A stretch of 64,000 bases of DNA from Hofstenia miamia (lineage: Eukaryota; Xenacoelomorpha; Acoela), in NCBI GenBank assembly GCA_004352715.1, contig SCFE01000079.1:636713-700712 (forward strand). The letters run 5' to 3'. The notes under the pieces are model-generated. The model did no database searches, had not been told where the DNA came from, and saw only the letters and a program-made list of their open reading frames with translations. Below, piece after piece: positions 1 through 13,900 of the stretch (its first letter is position 1; each line of letters opens with the position of its first letter). A program made the position numbers and the translations under genes.

Positions 1-3000
1 TATGATTCTAGGTAAATATGAAAAAAATTGTTAAAAAATTAAATAGCGTGGCAGTTCAACAATATTCAGATTATCAAAAATTGTGTAAATCTTTTTGAAT
101 TTTTTGAATAATTACCCAAGAATAAGAAATATTTTCAAAACAAGAGTTAGGCAGAATTATATAGGATGGATAAAATTTTTAAAATATACAAAAAATAATT
201 GATAAAAATTGAAAGAAACCATTTTTTCTGTAGGGGAACCCCCTTAATAGGTAATAGAGGTGGGCGCCGCCGTCATCGGACTACTATTGGCAGCGAAGAC
301 CTGATAAGGTCGGCGGCGGCGCAGCCGGCTGAGCGACATCTATAGAATTGGATTAGACTGTATAATATTCCATGTAGATACCCTATAAGGCCAATAGCCA
401 TGTAAAAATCTTATATGATGCAAGCAGTATTGTGAAAATATCTATCTCCAAAAAGGTTCCTCATGCACTTACAAGCAATCTGATTAATAAGACACAACCC
501 AATCAATGTTAAACGTCACTACCACATCAAACACATTGAAAGTATTTGAAAAATAATTTCACCAAATTCATAATGATTCCCACACTCCACTCACAAATAA
601 TCTTTGCAAGGAATAAAATCAATTTTGTCTTAATACTACTATTCAACAATACGATAAACAACCATTTAACCTTTTAAAATGTGACAATGTATTTGGCGAA
701 ACATAAGTCATATAATCAATTGAAAAGTTGCCATTGATAAAGCAGCCACACCCTCATGCCAAACATTTTGTTAACACATAATAGAAAATTGTTACTATTG
801 TTACTCTTAAATTGGTTTTTCAATATTGAATCAAAACAAATTATCGATCATTCAGTGGGTTCTTAACAATATGTAATGAATATTTAAAATTCACAAGAAT
901 ACTCACCATCGTTTCTGCGATTGCGAGGCAAATCTAAATACGATTGGTTAATTAAGTTTTAACTGAAAAATATTAATGATTATACAAATGAATGAAAATC
1001 GAGCAAAGTCAACAGACAAACTGAGTTTTTCATTGTCGTCAGAGATTTTCAAAGTTAATGCAGGCGCGGTTTAAGAGAGAGGCACCTGGGATTCAGTCCC
1101 TCCTCTTTGAAGAAAACGTATCTTCCATGTATTTTAAATAAATTTCCTATTGATGTGTACAGGGGGGTCACCCACAAAGTTAAAGTGAGTGACGTCAGTG
1201 TCTGCGCTCAACTAACATAGGTTTTCAGGAAAAAAACCTCCATAAATTTTTTAATTTAAAAAGGAAAAGAGATATCATTTACTCAATGCGTTGGGTAATA
1301 AGTGCAACTTGACTGCCACTGAGTGATGCAGACAAGCTTTTACATTTTACAATACAACTTTCCCTTTGAATGATATTTTTACAAATTACAATATATTTTA
1401 AAATTTTCTGGATCCTAAAACCACCCCTGGTTAAATTGCTATGATTTTGGAAAAACAATTTGCGGAGAAGCATCCTCAGTCACCCTCAAGCACATAAAAA
1501 CAATAAATTAAAAACTAAAAATGAAGGATAAAGTCGTGAGTGTGAAACAGGTGTTTGACTTGCGGTGACGAGATGATTAGCAAATGTTTACACCTCCAAT
1601 GGATTTGGAGTAAATAGAAGTAAACAAACTTCAACGGTGTCTAAAATACGCTCACGGTGATAAACATCAACATTTTACTATCTACAATATTTTATTGCAA
1701 ACAATATAGTGCCAACACTCAAATGGCGTGGTGTGGGAAAAGTTAATCTTGAGAGAAATAAAACTATCAAAACCAGGATATTAAGCAATAATTTAAATTT
1801 TCAAAATTTCAATTTAGATGACATTGTGTAAATCTTATTTATAGAGGTGAGACATATATGGAAAATCGTATTTTCAAGATTTACAAAGCATTGATCTTTG
1901 AAATCATACATTAATAAAAAATTAAGATTGAATGTTAATCCGATAAATTTATCACGTTAATGGCTGGTTTGCGATGAAAAAACATTCAAATTCCTCAAGC
2001 GGCTTGGCTTGTAAAAAACGCGATGAAAGTGCGCTCTAACATCGTTTAAACTTAATTTTAATATACCAAAATCAATCTTCTTAATTCAATAACATCATAA
2101 GGATGGAAAAATTACAATATTAGTTCTAAGGATAGATGTAACTGAAGGCTTATTAACTGCATTTGTAATTTTGAAAAGAGAAAATTTTCCTAACGATTTC
2201 AAAATTTATAGCTGTTAAAAAATTGAAAATTTTTAATAAGGAATTTAAAATAAAAAACGATTTAAAAAAATGTGTTAGAACACAAAAGCTATTTTACTAT
2301 TTAAAGCAATACAAATTGTTTTCGTAAATACTATCACCAGCAACAATTTATGATTGCAGCTTTTGCAAAAAAGTGAATGCGGCTTTATTAATCTAAGGGG
2401 GCCGTAAACTTTTAAATCACAGTGGTTTCAATGTTATTTTGGATCTGGTAATAAAAGTTTAACAAAAATTGGTTTTGATGTGCAGTATTTTTTTTTGAAA
2501 TTACTAAAAGATATATATTTTACAATTACGAGTATTTTTTTCACGTTGAGAATTTAAAATGTACATGCGAGCTTAGAAATTGTGGACCCAGTGAATGACG
2601 GTCTGAAAATTTCAACCTGGGTCTATGTTTAGATCTAAGCGATAGATCACCAAGAGTTGATTACAGGTATCTACAAACCTGCTTACTGTGTAACAACTTA
2701 AATAAAAGTCTAAACTGATTTGCTGAAATATATTTAAACAAAATTAACTTAAAAACTATGATATACTGTCAAAGGAATATGCAGGCAACACAAACTTATT
2801 GAAAATAAAAACAAGCAAGTCAGTGAAAAACCAAAATCAAAATAAATTAAGAAAATTTTGCTTGTTAGTTGAAGAAGAACAAGGAGTTGTTTATGAAATA
2901 GCAGAGCCTAATAAAATCGTATATAAAAAATAAGTTGGAAGAATGATTGCAATTAAAAATGAAATTGGGGGAAGTTGTCGAGAAAGGTGAAAATAGAGTG

Positions 3001-6000
3001 GTACAAATTAGGGCACATGTTGAACAGTGTTTGCAAAATGTGATAATTATCAGAAACAACAATAAAAGCGGTGCGAGTTGAAACACGAAACAAGGTCACA
3101 CCACTAAATGTTAAACGTTACACATTAAACACGAGTAAAGATATTGTCACATAACCGGTCTTGGAAATAAAATGCATAAAATATTTTAAAGCTACAATAT
3201 TTTTGATAAAAGAATTTGACAGCAGAGTGCATACATTGACATTGGCAGCTATAAACCTGAGGTGCATACTTGATTCAGACGCAAACGAAAAGGGGTGCCT
3301 CAAAGGGCTAGAGCAGTCCATCCCGCCCCGCCAACAATCTCAAAGGTGGCACTTATTTTTGCATCAAATCTTTTAAAATTTAAAAAATTTAAGCTTTGTT
3401 TCGGAAGGACCCCTCCAATAATAACATTGTTCTTTAGCTCCTCACTTGATTATACGAAATGTTTGGAAGCAAATCATTATTTGCCTTTTAGGATAGGACG
3501 AGGGATCTATTAATCAAAGATAGCAGATTTATTTCTTATGCGAATGCAAAAATGTAAAACTTAAAATGCATGATAGGATAAGTGAGTTCGATGGGCTTTA
3601 AAAGTTTTGGATCTTAATTTGTGCTTCTCTCTAGAGTGACATGCTCATGTAACTGAATTCAAAACAATTAAACTTATGTTTTCATCCTGAGCAACGCTCA
3701 GGTTTTTATTAACACCATGATTTAATAGAGACAAAAGCGCTTTGAAATCTTCGAAAAAGCAAATGGCGCTTCTTGATACTTTTACTGTGGATCAAGGGGT
3801 TAGCCACATTTTTTGATGTTAAACACCAAAATAACATCAAAACTAATTTCAATAGCCGAGAAAATTTATAGGTCACATTAATAGTACAACCTCATTATCC
3901 AGAAAACGGCAATGCTTTAAACAATTATATTTGTCAATAAGCACTCAGAAGCATCACGTATTAGTTGGATGGTCGAGAACAAAAATTCAGGATATGCGTG
4001 CAAAAAATGAGAGCTTGTGGGTTCGTGGATGCCAGCAATGAGCAGCTGTCGTTGAGATTGAAAATGTCATACAAACATTCATTTTATGTTGCTGCATCGA
4101 CATGAAGCTCTCACCTCATTATTATATAAAATCAAATAATTCCACTTTTTTAAGATTGTGGCATATCGCAGGGACAAAACATGCAGTGATTACGCGTTGG
4201 TAAGAGAAACTACATTTTAAATATTAATAGAATTTGTAATTTAGATGAAGAGAATGTTTAGGTGTAAAACTTTATTAATATTTAAGTTAACAAACCTATA
4301 AGTAAGGCTTTTGCATTAACCGCGGTGCGGAAAGTTTTATAAAATGTCTGCCGCGAAAAACTCGAATTATTTGGTAAACAACTTTGTGTTTCCATAAATA
4401 TTAACATACTTATTTGATGCATTTTTAAGCAAATTGTCATGAGCGTAACAATAGATTACTTATTAAGCAATCTATGATGCCATTTTAATTCATGTGCTTG
4501 CCGAAATATAAACAAAATAATAGTAGAATACTTCAAATCCACTTCTCATCTAATTATATGTAAGAATAAACTTAAAAAAAGCAAAAACTGAATCAACATT
4601 GAAAATATTCGATTATTTCTGAAAACTACAAAACCTGAACTTTTTTAACATTTCAATTAGCTATTCCTACAATACTAATAGCGTAAATACTTACAATAAC
4701 ACTTGCACTTCAAACCTGACCTCGTTCAGAATCAAAATTGACCTTATGAAAACCTAGTTCATCCCTATTTCCATAGGGGAAGGGAGTAACATCATCCTCT
4801 TCTCGAATTACATTCCCCTTTTTTTACACCGTACCTGAATGTAAACATTGGTTTAGTTGTAAACATCTTCAAAAAACAGAAAATCTAATAATTATAGTCA
4901 GACTTAAGAAATCATGCAACCATACTAACATATTAATTTTAGTTAAGATGGGATTTGATAAATACCAACCATAATACTAGCACAATTTAAAGAAATGTTG
5001 AGATAAAATTGTCGTTGGGTAAACAGTTTAACCCTATAATTATTTGAAAGCTAATCATAAATCAACAAACCGCTTGCGATTGACAATTGCATAGATAAAG
5101 TACATTAATCATATACTGCTATTCCCGCCTATCATTTTGATGTTCTATGATGCATTTCACATATGGAATGAAGGAAAGCAGTAAAGTACGGGTACCAAAG
5201 CCATATGGATATAACACGTTTTTTCAACTTAATATCAAATTTTAATAAAATTGATCAAACTACAAGGCTACTGTTTTGAGTTGGAGTTGACACACGCTGA
5301 CTCAAACCTGACCAGACCTGATTAATCCTGATCGACATGATCTAAAAATTCTAACCTTACTAAACACTAACACCTACTAGCAATTAATCCATCCCATTTC
5401 CATTGAAAATTACCAAGATATGAATTTCTCAGTATTTCCCTAGCATAGTCTCTAAAATCATATAAAATATTTTTTTAACAAATAGTTCAAATACATTAAA
5501 CATTTAAATTGTTTTAAACGCTTAAAACAATTTTTTTTGCTCTCCGACAAAAGCACTTCAAGGTAATACAATTTTGATGGAACCGTAGTAACCATTGAAC
5601 TATGATAAATTTATCAACATTCATTTTTCGTATCATGCACGCAAACAAAACGCATGTTTCAAATGGAAATGAATAAAAGGGAAACACTACATTCCAGCGA
5701 CTACATATGTAATGTGCTACTGAGATGAGAAACCGGCCTAAATAAGGCTTTAAATGGGAGCATGTCACATAACGTAGGCAAACATTTAGAATGTGAGCAA
5801 ATAAACTCAGTGAGAAAGTTCAATGCTTCAGTAGCCGACGTAATATTAAATGTAACAATATTCAGGTGTGAACATTCACCTATTAATGCACCAAACTGTT
5901 GTTTTTGGGAAGAGTAAAACACAAGAAAAATTGTAAGAGAACGTGGACGCGTCACGTGCTAAATAAAAATAAACTGACAAATAATGACAAGTCTATTTGT

Positions 6001-9000
6001 AGCGATTACAGAAACGTTGAAAACCGCACACACACACACTCATTTCACAACAGCAAAGCGGCGTATATGGGTCAAAATCTCGATAAAAATAATTATGCTT
6101 CAATTGTGCTGAGAGTGATTTAGATAATTCACAAAATCTAGAATTCCAAATGTGCAACTAAAAATCAAAGAGTTCAATATTAATATATTGCATGAAACAT
6201 GCACCCAGTGACGATCTAGGAATTTACAAACGGAAATAAAATATTATTCTGACATTAACATACAATTAAAAACTGATTTTAAAATCACAGGGATAAATTG
6301 TTAGCAGTAGAGAGTAACATCGAATGCTTGATTAACTTGATATGGATCAGGTTCTGGCATCAAACTGTTGGGTCGGTTAGGGTCGAACTTGCTTTTACGA
6401 GCATTTCTTGACTTCAACCTAAACGTTGTTTTGTTCCTAATAACCGTAACCGCCGATATCCGATTTTTCTGTAACTCTAAAAACCAGTAACTGCCTTGGA
6501 TTTTTAAACGCACGGAACAAAATATTCAAAATAAAAAATCGAAAATAAAAATCTAAAAGTCTGAGACATTAAAGGAAGGCTTTTTACGATTAATCGAATT
6601 ATCAAAGACTAAATTAACAAATTAAAAAATAGGCCCTTTGGTTTTTCCGGGCCGGTATTATAAGCCCGTAATATCCATAGCCAACTGTTTCTTAACTAAA
6701 ATAGCATGACAGTCATAACAATAACAACAATGTTGTTTACGTCAAAAACCAAACTAAGTACTTAAATTTTACAAAAATAAAATCATACTTAAGTCACGTT
6801 TCCAGAAGAAGTTGTACCAATTCATCCCAATAATTGACAACACATCAGTGTAAAAATATTTTTAATGTTTTGCTGATTACTCATTTACTGGAAACAAGTT
6901 TTAATTTATCATAATAGTACACTAAAGCCCTTGTAAAATAAATATATTATATTGATTATATGATTTCTAAGTACCAATTTACATATTAACACAATATCAG
7001 AAAGTGACAATGCAATGAAACTCTTTGATTTTCAATAATACAATTTATTTCATGTGGCTCAGTGGAAAATTTTATATAATATGTTGTAATTGTTGTTGTG
7101 AATCTACATGAGATTAGTTTTTTTACAAAATACATATAGATATATAGAATAGATAGAAACAAAATACATATCCGTCAATTGACCTAGTATGCTTCAAGCA
7201 AATCGTTTTAAGAATTAGTATCCTCGAACAACTTTGTCCGTGCCCGGTACGGGCCCTACCCTAGTTAGTCTTAGTTGATTTGTTGACAAATTTGTTGCAA
7301 AACGGTGCACACTGCAATTAATAAAATTTGTGTCAGACAGAATAGACTAATATTCGAAAATCTTGGCCATTTTCGGGCATAATCATAGCTCTAGAAGAGT
7401 TTTAGTAGTGGGTGGGAAATTTCAACAAATCATTGATTGGTTGCTCAAAAAGTTACTGATGCTAATTACCGCTCGATTTGAAAAAGATCCAAGGCGTTAC
7501 ACATTGCAAATGAAATTTTGTTTCGAATCGGGTAGGGATATACGGTAGTTAATTTTCATGTAGATTTGGGAAATGCATGCTCTGATCGTTTTGAGATAAA
7601 AATGAAATTATGCAAGTGAAGGAATTAATTTTTTATGATTAAGAAAGTGTGTACACAAACATTGAATCCGCATTAGTTGAGGTGAAGCAGGAATTTAACG
7701 GATATTTGTTGATCTTGGTTTAGCGGATAACAACAACAAAGCGACTTTATTAGACGGTCAAGGTGGATAAGTTACACCAAAGCATTAGTGAGCAGCAAAA
7801 ACGCCCAACTCGATACACCAGGACTGTGCAAGATTGAAATCGATTTGATTCACTTTTAGATAAAATATGAACATAATATTCATTTACAAGTTTTCTTGTA
7901 AAATAAAGTATGTTCAGCACTGTCACCTTTCAACACTCGCCTAGCGTTCTTTGTATTCCCACTAGCATTCTAAACCTGTTCGCTCGTCACCGCGCTTTAC
8001 TACAAGTATCCAAATCGATTATTTACAATAGTATACAACTATCGCTAGATGCTATGCTGAAAGAATCGCATTTTAGGAAACATGACATATCATTATTATT
8101 TATAACAATGAGGAAGAATACAGAAAATCTAAAAACCATTACAATATCGATTGGATTCGGGTGAAGAAACAGCCAATTATAAAATAAACAATAATAAACC
8201 ATACACCGAATGAAAACTTTCAAGCCATCACAACTTTTATAAAATAAACATTTCACACGCGATATGATATCAACTGAAGAAATAAAATTTAAAACAAATT
8301 CTTAATATTAAATAAATATTAGAATCTAAAATACATTACTTAATAAAAGAAAAAAATATTTAACGTGCGCCATCTTTGGAAGTAAAAACGAAATTTTTAT
8401 TAACGGTGACCAATTGAAGAAGGTCTAACATAAATGATATATTCATTTTACACTGAAGCTCCATTCCAGTTTACTCACACAATGTTTAAACTATAGAATA
8501 ACGATATTTTTGAGGGCATGCTAGACTAGCGTAAATGGAAAGAATATGTACTTTGAAATAAACGATTTTCATGTCAAAAATTCCAGGAAGTAGAAGAAAT
8601 AGTTATACACGTGTTTAAAATTGTAAAACGTATTCTTGGTGGAATGTTCTGTAATTTGTCATATCGTTATCATTACTTCATTCATAGGTAATAGTAAGTT
8701 ACACCAGAACTTTACGAAAGTGTAACACAAAAACAAAAGTACTTGTTTAGAAAAGTGAAAATGCGCTGCAAAAAGATGTGGGATTTGATCAAATATATTG
8801 ATTAACACTTGCAAAAACACTCACTGTTGCTCATTCACCCCAATTGTATGAACCAAAAACAATAAATTAGAGCTGTTACATAATTGAGTGATTTAATATT
8901 ATTAAATCTAATTAGTAAAAGCGAATTGTTTATAATTACATAGCTTCCAGACATACTGTATTTTATCCGGATAACCTCATTACCGCAGATGATTACTTTT

Positions 9001-9293
9001 TAAGGGTGTAATGCACAATCAAATGTGTAAGACCAAAATTAAAGACTTGCACAATTTGTAGAAAGGGGAAGGACAAAAGATTTTATTAATATAATAATAG
9101 TAATAACTATAAATGTGTTACATGTTTAAGTGTTCATAATAATTGGCAAATGCATTCATATTTACAGTGTCGAATTTTAGGTTTCTTTTATTAATAATTG
9201 GAAATATTATTTAGCATTACCATTTATATTAACGATATTTAGTACTCAGTCTCTCAATTAGCCACACATCGAATCACTATTTTTTCCAAACAT
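1..9293. other. AT-rich non-coding DNA
   Basis: No gene recognised. If dsh continues leftward this may be intronic or downstream DNA of that gene. Anonymous ORFs of 60-85 codons (for example at 1.3, 3.1-3.5, 5.5-6.1, 6.3, 7.4 and 8.0 kb) have no recognisable motif and overlap each other on both strands, so I leave them out. A GC-rich patch lies near 250-350 and a coding-like patch near 4.72-4.83 kb. Confidence 0.6.
4720..4830 (-). other. short coding-like fragment
   Basis: Minus strand, one stop-free frame in GC-richer sequence reads NVIREEDDVTPFPYGNRDEL, then GFHKVNFDSERGQV and a stop. Composition and polar residues look like protein rather than random AT-rich DNA. Family not recognised; probably a transposon fragment. 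Confidence 0.25.
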
Positions 9294-9446
9294 CCTTATA
9301 TCAGAGATGGACATGGGCCGGGTCTGGGCCGAATTCTAAAAAACACTATTCCGGAATAGTCCACGGGAATACATTGAATTTTATATATGTAATAATTATA
9401 AACTTGAATAAAATTTAAATTTTGGAAGATTTACAGTAGTATAATA

Positions 9447-10738
9447 TATACCTCGTTGCAAAAAAAATGGCCACGGCCTGTAGATTTCAAAACACGAATA
9501 ATTCCCTAATAAGGCATTTAGCTAAAAATTTCTCAAAGCGAACATGGTAGACAAACGTCTCTAGATTCAATTGGTAGCACACACAACACGATTACTTTGC
9601 AAAGTACCTGTCAACAGTTAGTTTTGCCTTGCACAACTGCAATGAATCAGTCAAAGCGAGACACACTTGAATTTCTGTACAAGCACGTGTCAACGGACCG
9701 CGAATTTTTGCGACCATGTTCTGCAATGAACGGCCGAACTTTTCGTAGGAATATTAAAAAGTTGGAAGAAGGTGGGACGTTACAAAGGGAGCGGGGAAGT
9801 GGCCGACCCCTAAAAATCACTGGAAACGAGAAGAAGCGACTTACGCAATTTGCCTTGAAAAATCCGGCATTTTCAACGAAAGAGGTAAGAGAAGTTTTTG
9901 TTCAGAAGACAGGGATCCAGGTTGACCAGTCAACTGTATACAGAACCCTACGGACTGCTGGCGTTACTAAAAAACTGGGAAAAATTGTCCCTCAAATTAC
10001 CGAAAACCATAAGCGGAAACGTTTGGAGTTCGCTTCCTGCTGGAAAAGCTATCCATTTGAGGACGTCTTCCTATCTGACGAATGTGTGATCCAGCTCTAT
10101 CGGAATAAGGTGGCACTTTGGAGTCCGCGGGGGAAGAGAGTGCGAAAACCGTTTCCAAAGTTTTCCCCCAAAATCATGGTTTGGGGTGCTCTCTCATATC
10201 GAAGTTTTTACCTCGTAATTTTGGAACAAGGAACTATCAACAGTCAAAAATATTGCCAGATCGTCCAGAAATTTGCTATGGAGCATGCTAACTTGGTTTA
10301 TCCCGATGGGTGGATTTTGGAGCAAGATGGTGCGACTCCTCACACATCAAGGCAAACTCGTGAGTTTTTGGAGGAAAATTCTATCCAAATCTTACAATGG
10401 CCGCCAAATTCCCCGGATATTAATCCAGTAGAGAACGTTTGGAATATCTTAAAAACAAATATTGAGAAGAGAATGCCAAAAACCAAGCTGGAATTGATCG
10501 AATTTGTTCGAAATGCAGAGCACGAGATAACCCCTGAAGTAAGAAGAAATTTAATGTCTTCCATTTCTGGACGTTTGGAGCGCTGCATAGGAAACAACGG
10601 AGCTCTAGTGGAAAACTGAATTAGTTGTATGTAGTGTGTCCATTTACCTTTGTTTCACTGAATATTTGTTTTCACATGTATATAAGTATATTGGTAATAT
10701 ACGATTTTCCAGTGGCCATTTTTTTGCAATGAAGTATA
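9447..10738 (+). mobile_element. Tc1-like transposon, apparently complete
   Basis: About 1.29 kb bounded by inverted repeats: the left end reads TACCTCGTTGCAAAAAAA and then TGGCCAC; the right end, inverted, reads TACTTCATTGCAAAAAAA and then TGGCCAC. TA dinucleotides flank both ends, as expected for IS630/Tc1/mariner insertion. It encloses one uninterrupted transposase gene. Terminal repeats of about 26-28 bp are short, unlike the IR/DR element at 57.8 kb. Confidence 0.85.
9642..10619 (+). CDS. Tc1-like DD34E transposase, intact ORF
   Basis: 325-aa transposase of the IS630/Tc1/mariner superfamily, which cuts and pastes its own transposon at TA sites. The N-terminal 115 residues are a paired-type helix-turn-helix region with a GSGRP linker motif (residues 52-56). 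The catalytic triad is visible: Asp146 (FLSDECV), Asp229 (ILEQDGATPHTS) and Glu264 (NPVENVW), with exactly 34 residues between the last two, so DD34E. No stop or frameshift interrupts it. The ATG at 9642 gives a length normal for Tc1 (about 340 aa); the frame stays open a little further upstream without another ATG. Inverted repeats flank it, so the element may be autonomous. A decayed relative lies at 34.9-36.8 kb. Confidence 0.9.
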   Translation: MNQSKRDTLEFLYKHVSTDREFLRPCSAMNGRTFRRNIKKLEEGGTLQRERGSGRPLKITGNEKKRLTQFALKNPAFSTKEVREVFVQKTGIQVDQSTVYRTLRTAGVTKKLGKIVPQITENHKRKRLEFASCWKSYPFEDVFLSDECVIQLYRNKVALWSPRGKRVRKPFPKFSPKIMVWGALSYRSFYLVILEQGTINSQKYCQIVQKFAMEHANLVYPDGWILEQDGATPHTSRQTREFLEENSIQILQWPPNSPDINPVENVWNILKTNIEKRMPKTKLELIEFVRNAEHEITPEVRRNLMSSISGRLERCIGNNGALVEN

Positions 10739-10948
10739 CTTTTCTAATTTTCAATTTCGAATCTACAATTTCAGTGTTACGATTATGAGAAGTATCTATC
10801 ATGCCAAATTTTGGTGGAACAAACCGACAAATTAAAGAAAACCTTTGACAAATATAAAAATGGGCCAAGTTGGCAATAATTTAAATGGGCCGGAACCGCA
10901 CCTGACTTGGGCTTAAATTTTAAGGCCATGTTCTTCTCTGCCTCATAT

Positions 10949-13900
10949 CTGGATAATGTAGCATAAAGCAACGGCTGACCAATTATGCTCTACCAAAATA
11001 GCCTTATATTTCGCATAAATATGCTGTCTTAACTATTAAATTACACTGTATCATAAATTCATGTATAATTCTTCATCAGCACATAAAAGTAGGTAACAAC
11101 GCAAAGAACTGAAGGGCAAGCGCTTAAAAATGCTTTCTCGGTTTTCCTGGATTGCATCAACGTTTGTCCAAGCTTGAAATGAAAGAATTTTATTAACCAC
11201 ATACGTCTATATTATTTAACTAAACTTGAATATTTAAAGTTACTTAGGTATTGCTTGTCTAATAGAATATAAAATATTTGAATTTAAAATATATTAATGT
11301 GAAGCTTAAGGTGTGTCCCACTATCGACTTTTATCATCTGTCAAGAAATCGGCTGATAAAAGTCGATAGTCTGAACGCTCCATCCGATTTTTTGGCAAAC
11401 CAGCCAAATTACTGTCATCTGATAATTTATCAGCTGATAAAAGTCGATAGTCTGAACGGTACTAAAACTAGTCGAATAGCTACTTGAAACTAATTGCTTA
11501 CTTCTCAAGTAGGGAACAGACTTCCAAAACGTAAATTATTGTGGTTGAAATATTTCAACTTCAAAATATGCAAACATCGTTTACATTCCAATGCAAACCA
11601 ATCCATAAACAGATGTTGTTGTTTTTCATACTGTCAATCAAAAGATGATAATTTATCATCTGATAAAAAATCGATAGTCTGAACGCTCTTCCAACTCCGC
11701 TTTTTCTGATAAAAAATCGCCAATGTGAACGAAAATAATTGCATTTTCGATTAAAATCTGCTGATAAAAGTCGATAGTGGGAACACACCTTTACGCGATT
11801 ATACATGGATGCGACACTGTTTCAAGTTTAGGCCGACACTAATCAAAAAGTGTCAGGGGAAGTATTAGTATTTATTGAAAGTACACCTAGTATGCATAGT
11901 TTTGATTGCTTTCTAATATTGAATAATTGAATTGCAATTCTCTCATTAAATGAATAATTCTGAGCTATTGGGATTATTTCATGCCATATTTCAATGCACC
12001 ATAAATTATTCTACCTTGATTTATGTTATTTTATGTTTATGTTTTAAGCATAATTGATTGGACCATCCTATAGGATATATAAAAAACAACAACGTATGGA
12101 ATAGGTGATATATATCATGAAATCACACAATAGTTTGATATACATATACACGTATACATACTTGTACATAACCTTATATGCGGATGTGTATTAGCAAAAT
12201 CAATATATTACAACATCCTAGATTTTTTAAAACACTGTACCAAGAGATTATTGTTCTTGCTATAAAATGATTACTAACGATAGCAATTGGATCTTTGTAC
12301 AAGAGACACTAATTCTTAACTGTGAAATAGGTTAATGAGAATTGGAAGAATGTTGATGAGAAGAAATGCTTTCGTCATTAAAATTTTAAATTCTGAAATC
12401 TAGACATTAATGTCTATACCTATATCATTTAATTCAACAACGATGAGCACATGCCTTTTTGTGAGAATTCAAACCAGAATAATAATACATTTAACTAAGT
12501 ATAAAACTGCCCTAAATGGTTAGTTTGTTGATAATTTTGAAAAACAATGTCAAGAACAGGAGTAACATACATCTTGAAAAGAGGACCTATGATGATATTT
12601 TTGCCTCTGGTCGATACGAGTAAACCTTTCAAAATTCTAGTTGAGTCGAGTTTGGAGTCGGATTTTGATTTCAAGTCTGTCTACGCACATAGGCTTCTCA
12701 ATATCATAAATACAATAAAAATTATCAACTGTTTTCCAGCACTAACAATGAATTCTAGCAGGTATGTACGTTTGACACTAATAATTAGTAATTATAGATA
12801 TAGCATTAACCTACCAATGCTAGGCATTAAATTTAGGTAAGGAACTCCTGTCAACTATCATTTGAAAAAAGTAAGCAGTTTTTCATCAACTTGAAAACGT
12901 CATTTTTTAGCTTAAATTTTATAAATGAATAGAAAGTGCAAATATTCATGTTAATACTTTAAAACATACGATCATTTGCTAGACAATATGGGCCAGGACG
13001 ATTTCTTTGTAGAAAGTTTTTTGAATCAGAAAATTATATAAAGTTTTTTCAATTAGGGAAGCATACAATGTATTTTTTAAAAACAAATGAACACTGTCAA
13101 TGTTTAAATTTAGAGTACTCGGACAGCCCTGCTTGAAAATGATTGATAGTTTTCTACTAAGGAATTTTTACAAACAACTCTCTTAATTTCGTAACTCAGG
13201 AACTCCATTGCGAAGTAGGAAAACTCTAATATGACATCTTTGAAATTCCCGTTTACTAATGTTGAAATTATGTATTGAATTTTTTTTCGATTTTCTTTCA
13301 AAAACCGATTTCTGTACGAAACTACTTTCGTTTTGGTTACGCGTATATTGGTTATCCTTGAGGTGACGGACTTCCAGAATTGGAGTTACAACTACCTTTC
13401 AACGCCAAAAAAGGGAAATACAATTGAAGTTATTTATAAATAATTGAATTTTTGTATTTTCTAGAAACTAGAACCCAAACACTAGACAAAGAAAGATAAA
13501 AAATTGTCTCCGATCCCATAATGCACTAAAACTAGTAAACAATACCCCGTTAAATCAATAAAATTAAACAATGCATATTTTAAACAATCAGCCAATAGTA
13601 AAAACCAATTTTAAACAAGCGCATGAAGGATTAAAGAAATTGTTACATTGAGAAATTGATTGTCGACAATAAAATAATTAAGGAATGAGGTAAATAGAGA
13701 ACAAGTACTAGGTTCAAATAGTGAACAGTGAAAATGGAAAGATTTGTACTGAAAATATATTGCTCGCCTGTAGCGAGCTGTTAACAGACAGTGGCAGAGA
13801 AGTGAGTGACGGATGATTTAGCTGAGAAAATGGGAAACGTCGATGAGTAATCGACCCCTGGGTGTGATACATTAATGAATTCAACACTTATCGCCAATTG

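Larger units (their letters stand above)
9302..10940. mobile_element. short hAT-type element carrying a nested Tc1-like transposon
   Basis: The ends form an imperfect inverted repeat: CAGAGATGGACATGGGCC at the left and, read inward from the right, CAGAGAAGAACATGGCC. CAGAGATG is a typical hAT terminus. Flanking 8-bp direct repeats CCTTATAT (9294-9301) and CCTCATAT (10941-10948) differ by one base, the expected hAT target duplication. Without the Tc1-like insert it would be about 350 bp and non-coding, so a non-autonomous hAT element. Nesting shows that the hAT came first. Confidence 0.75.

Noticed and set aside
5514-6123. Overlapping ORFs of 70-84 codons on both strands
   Set aside because: Mutually overlapping frames, none with recognisable motifs or gene context.
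12547-12840. 97-codon plus-strand ORF
   Set aside because: Starts with ATG but shows no motif, no splice or polyA context, and its composition follows the AT-rich background.
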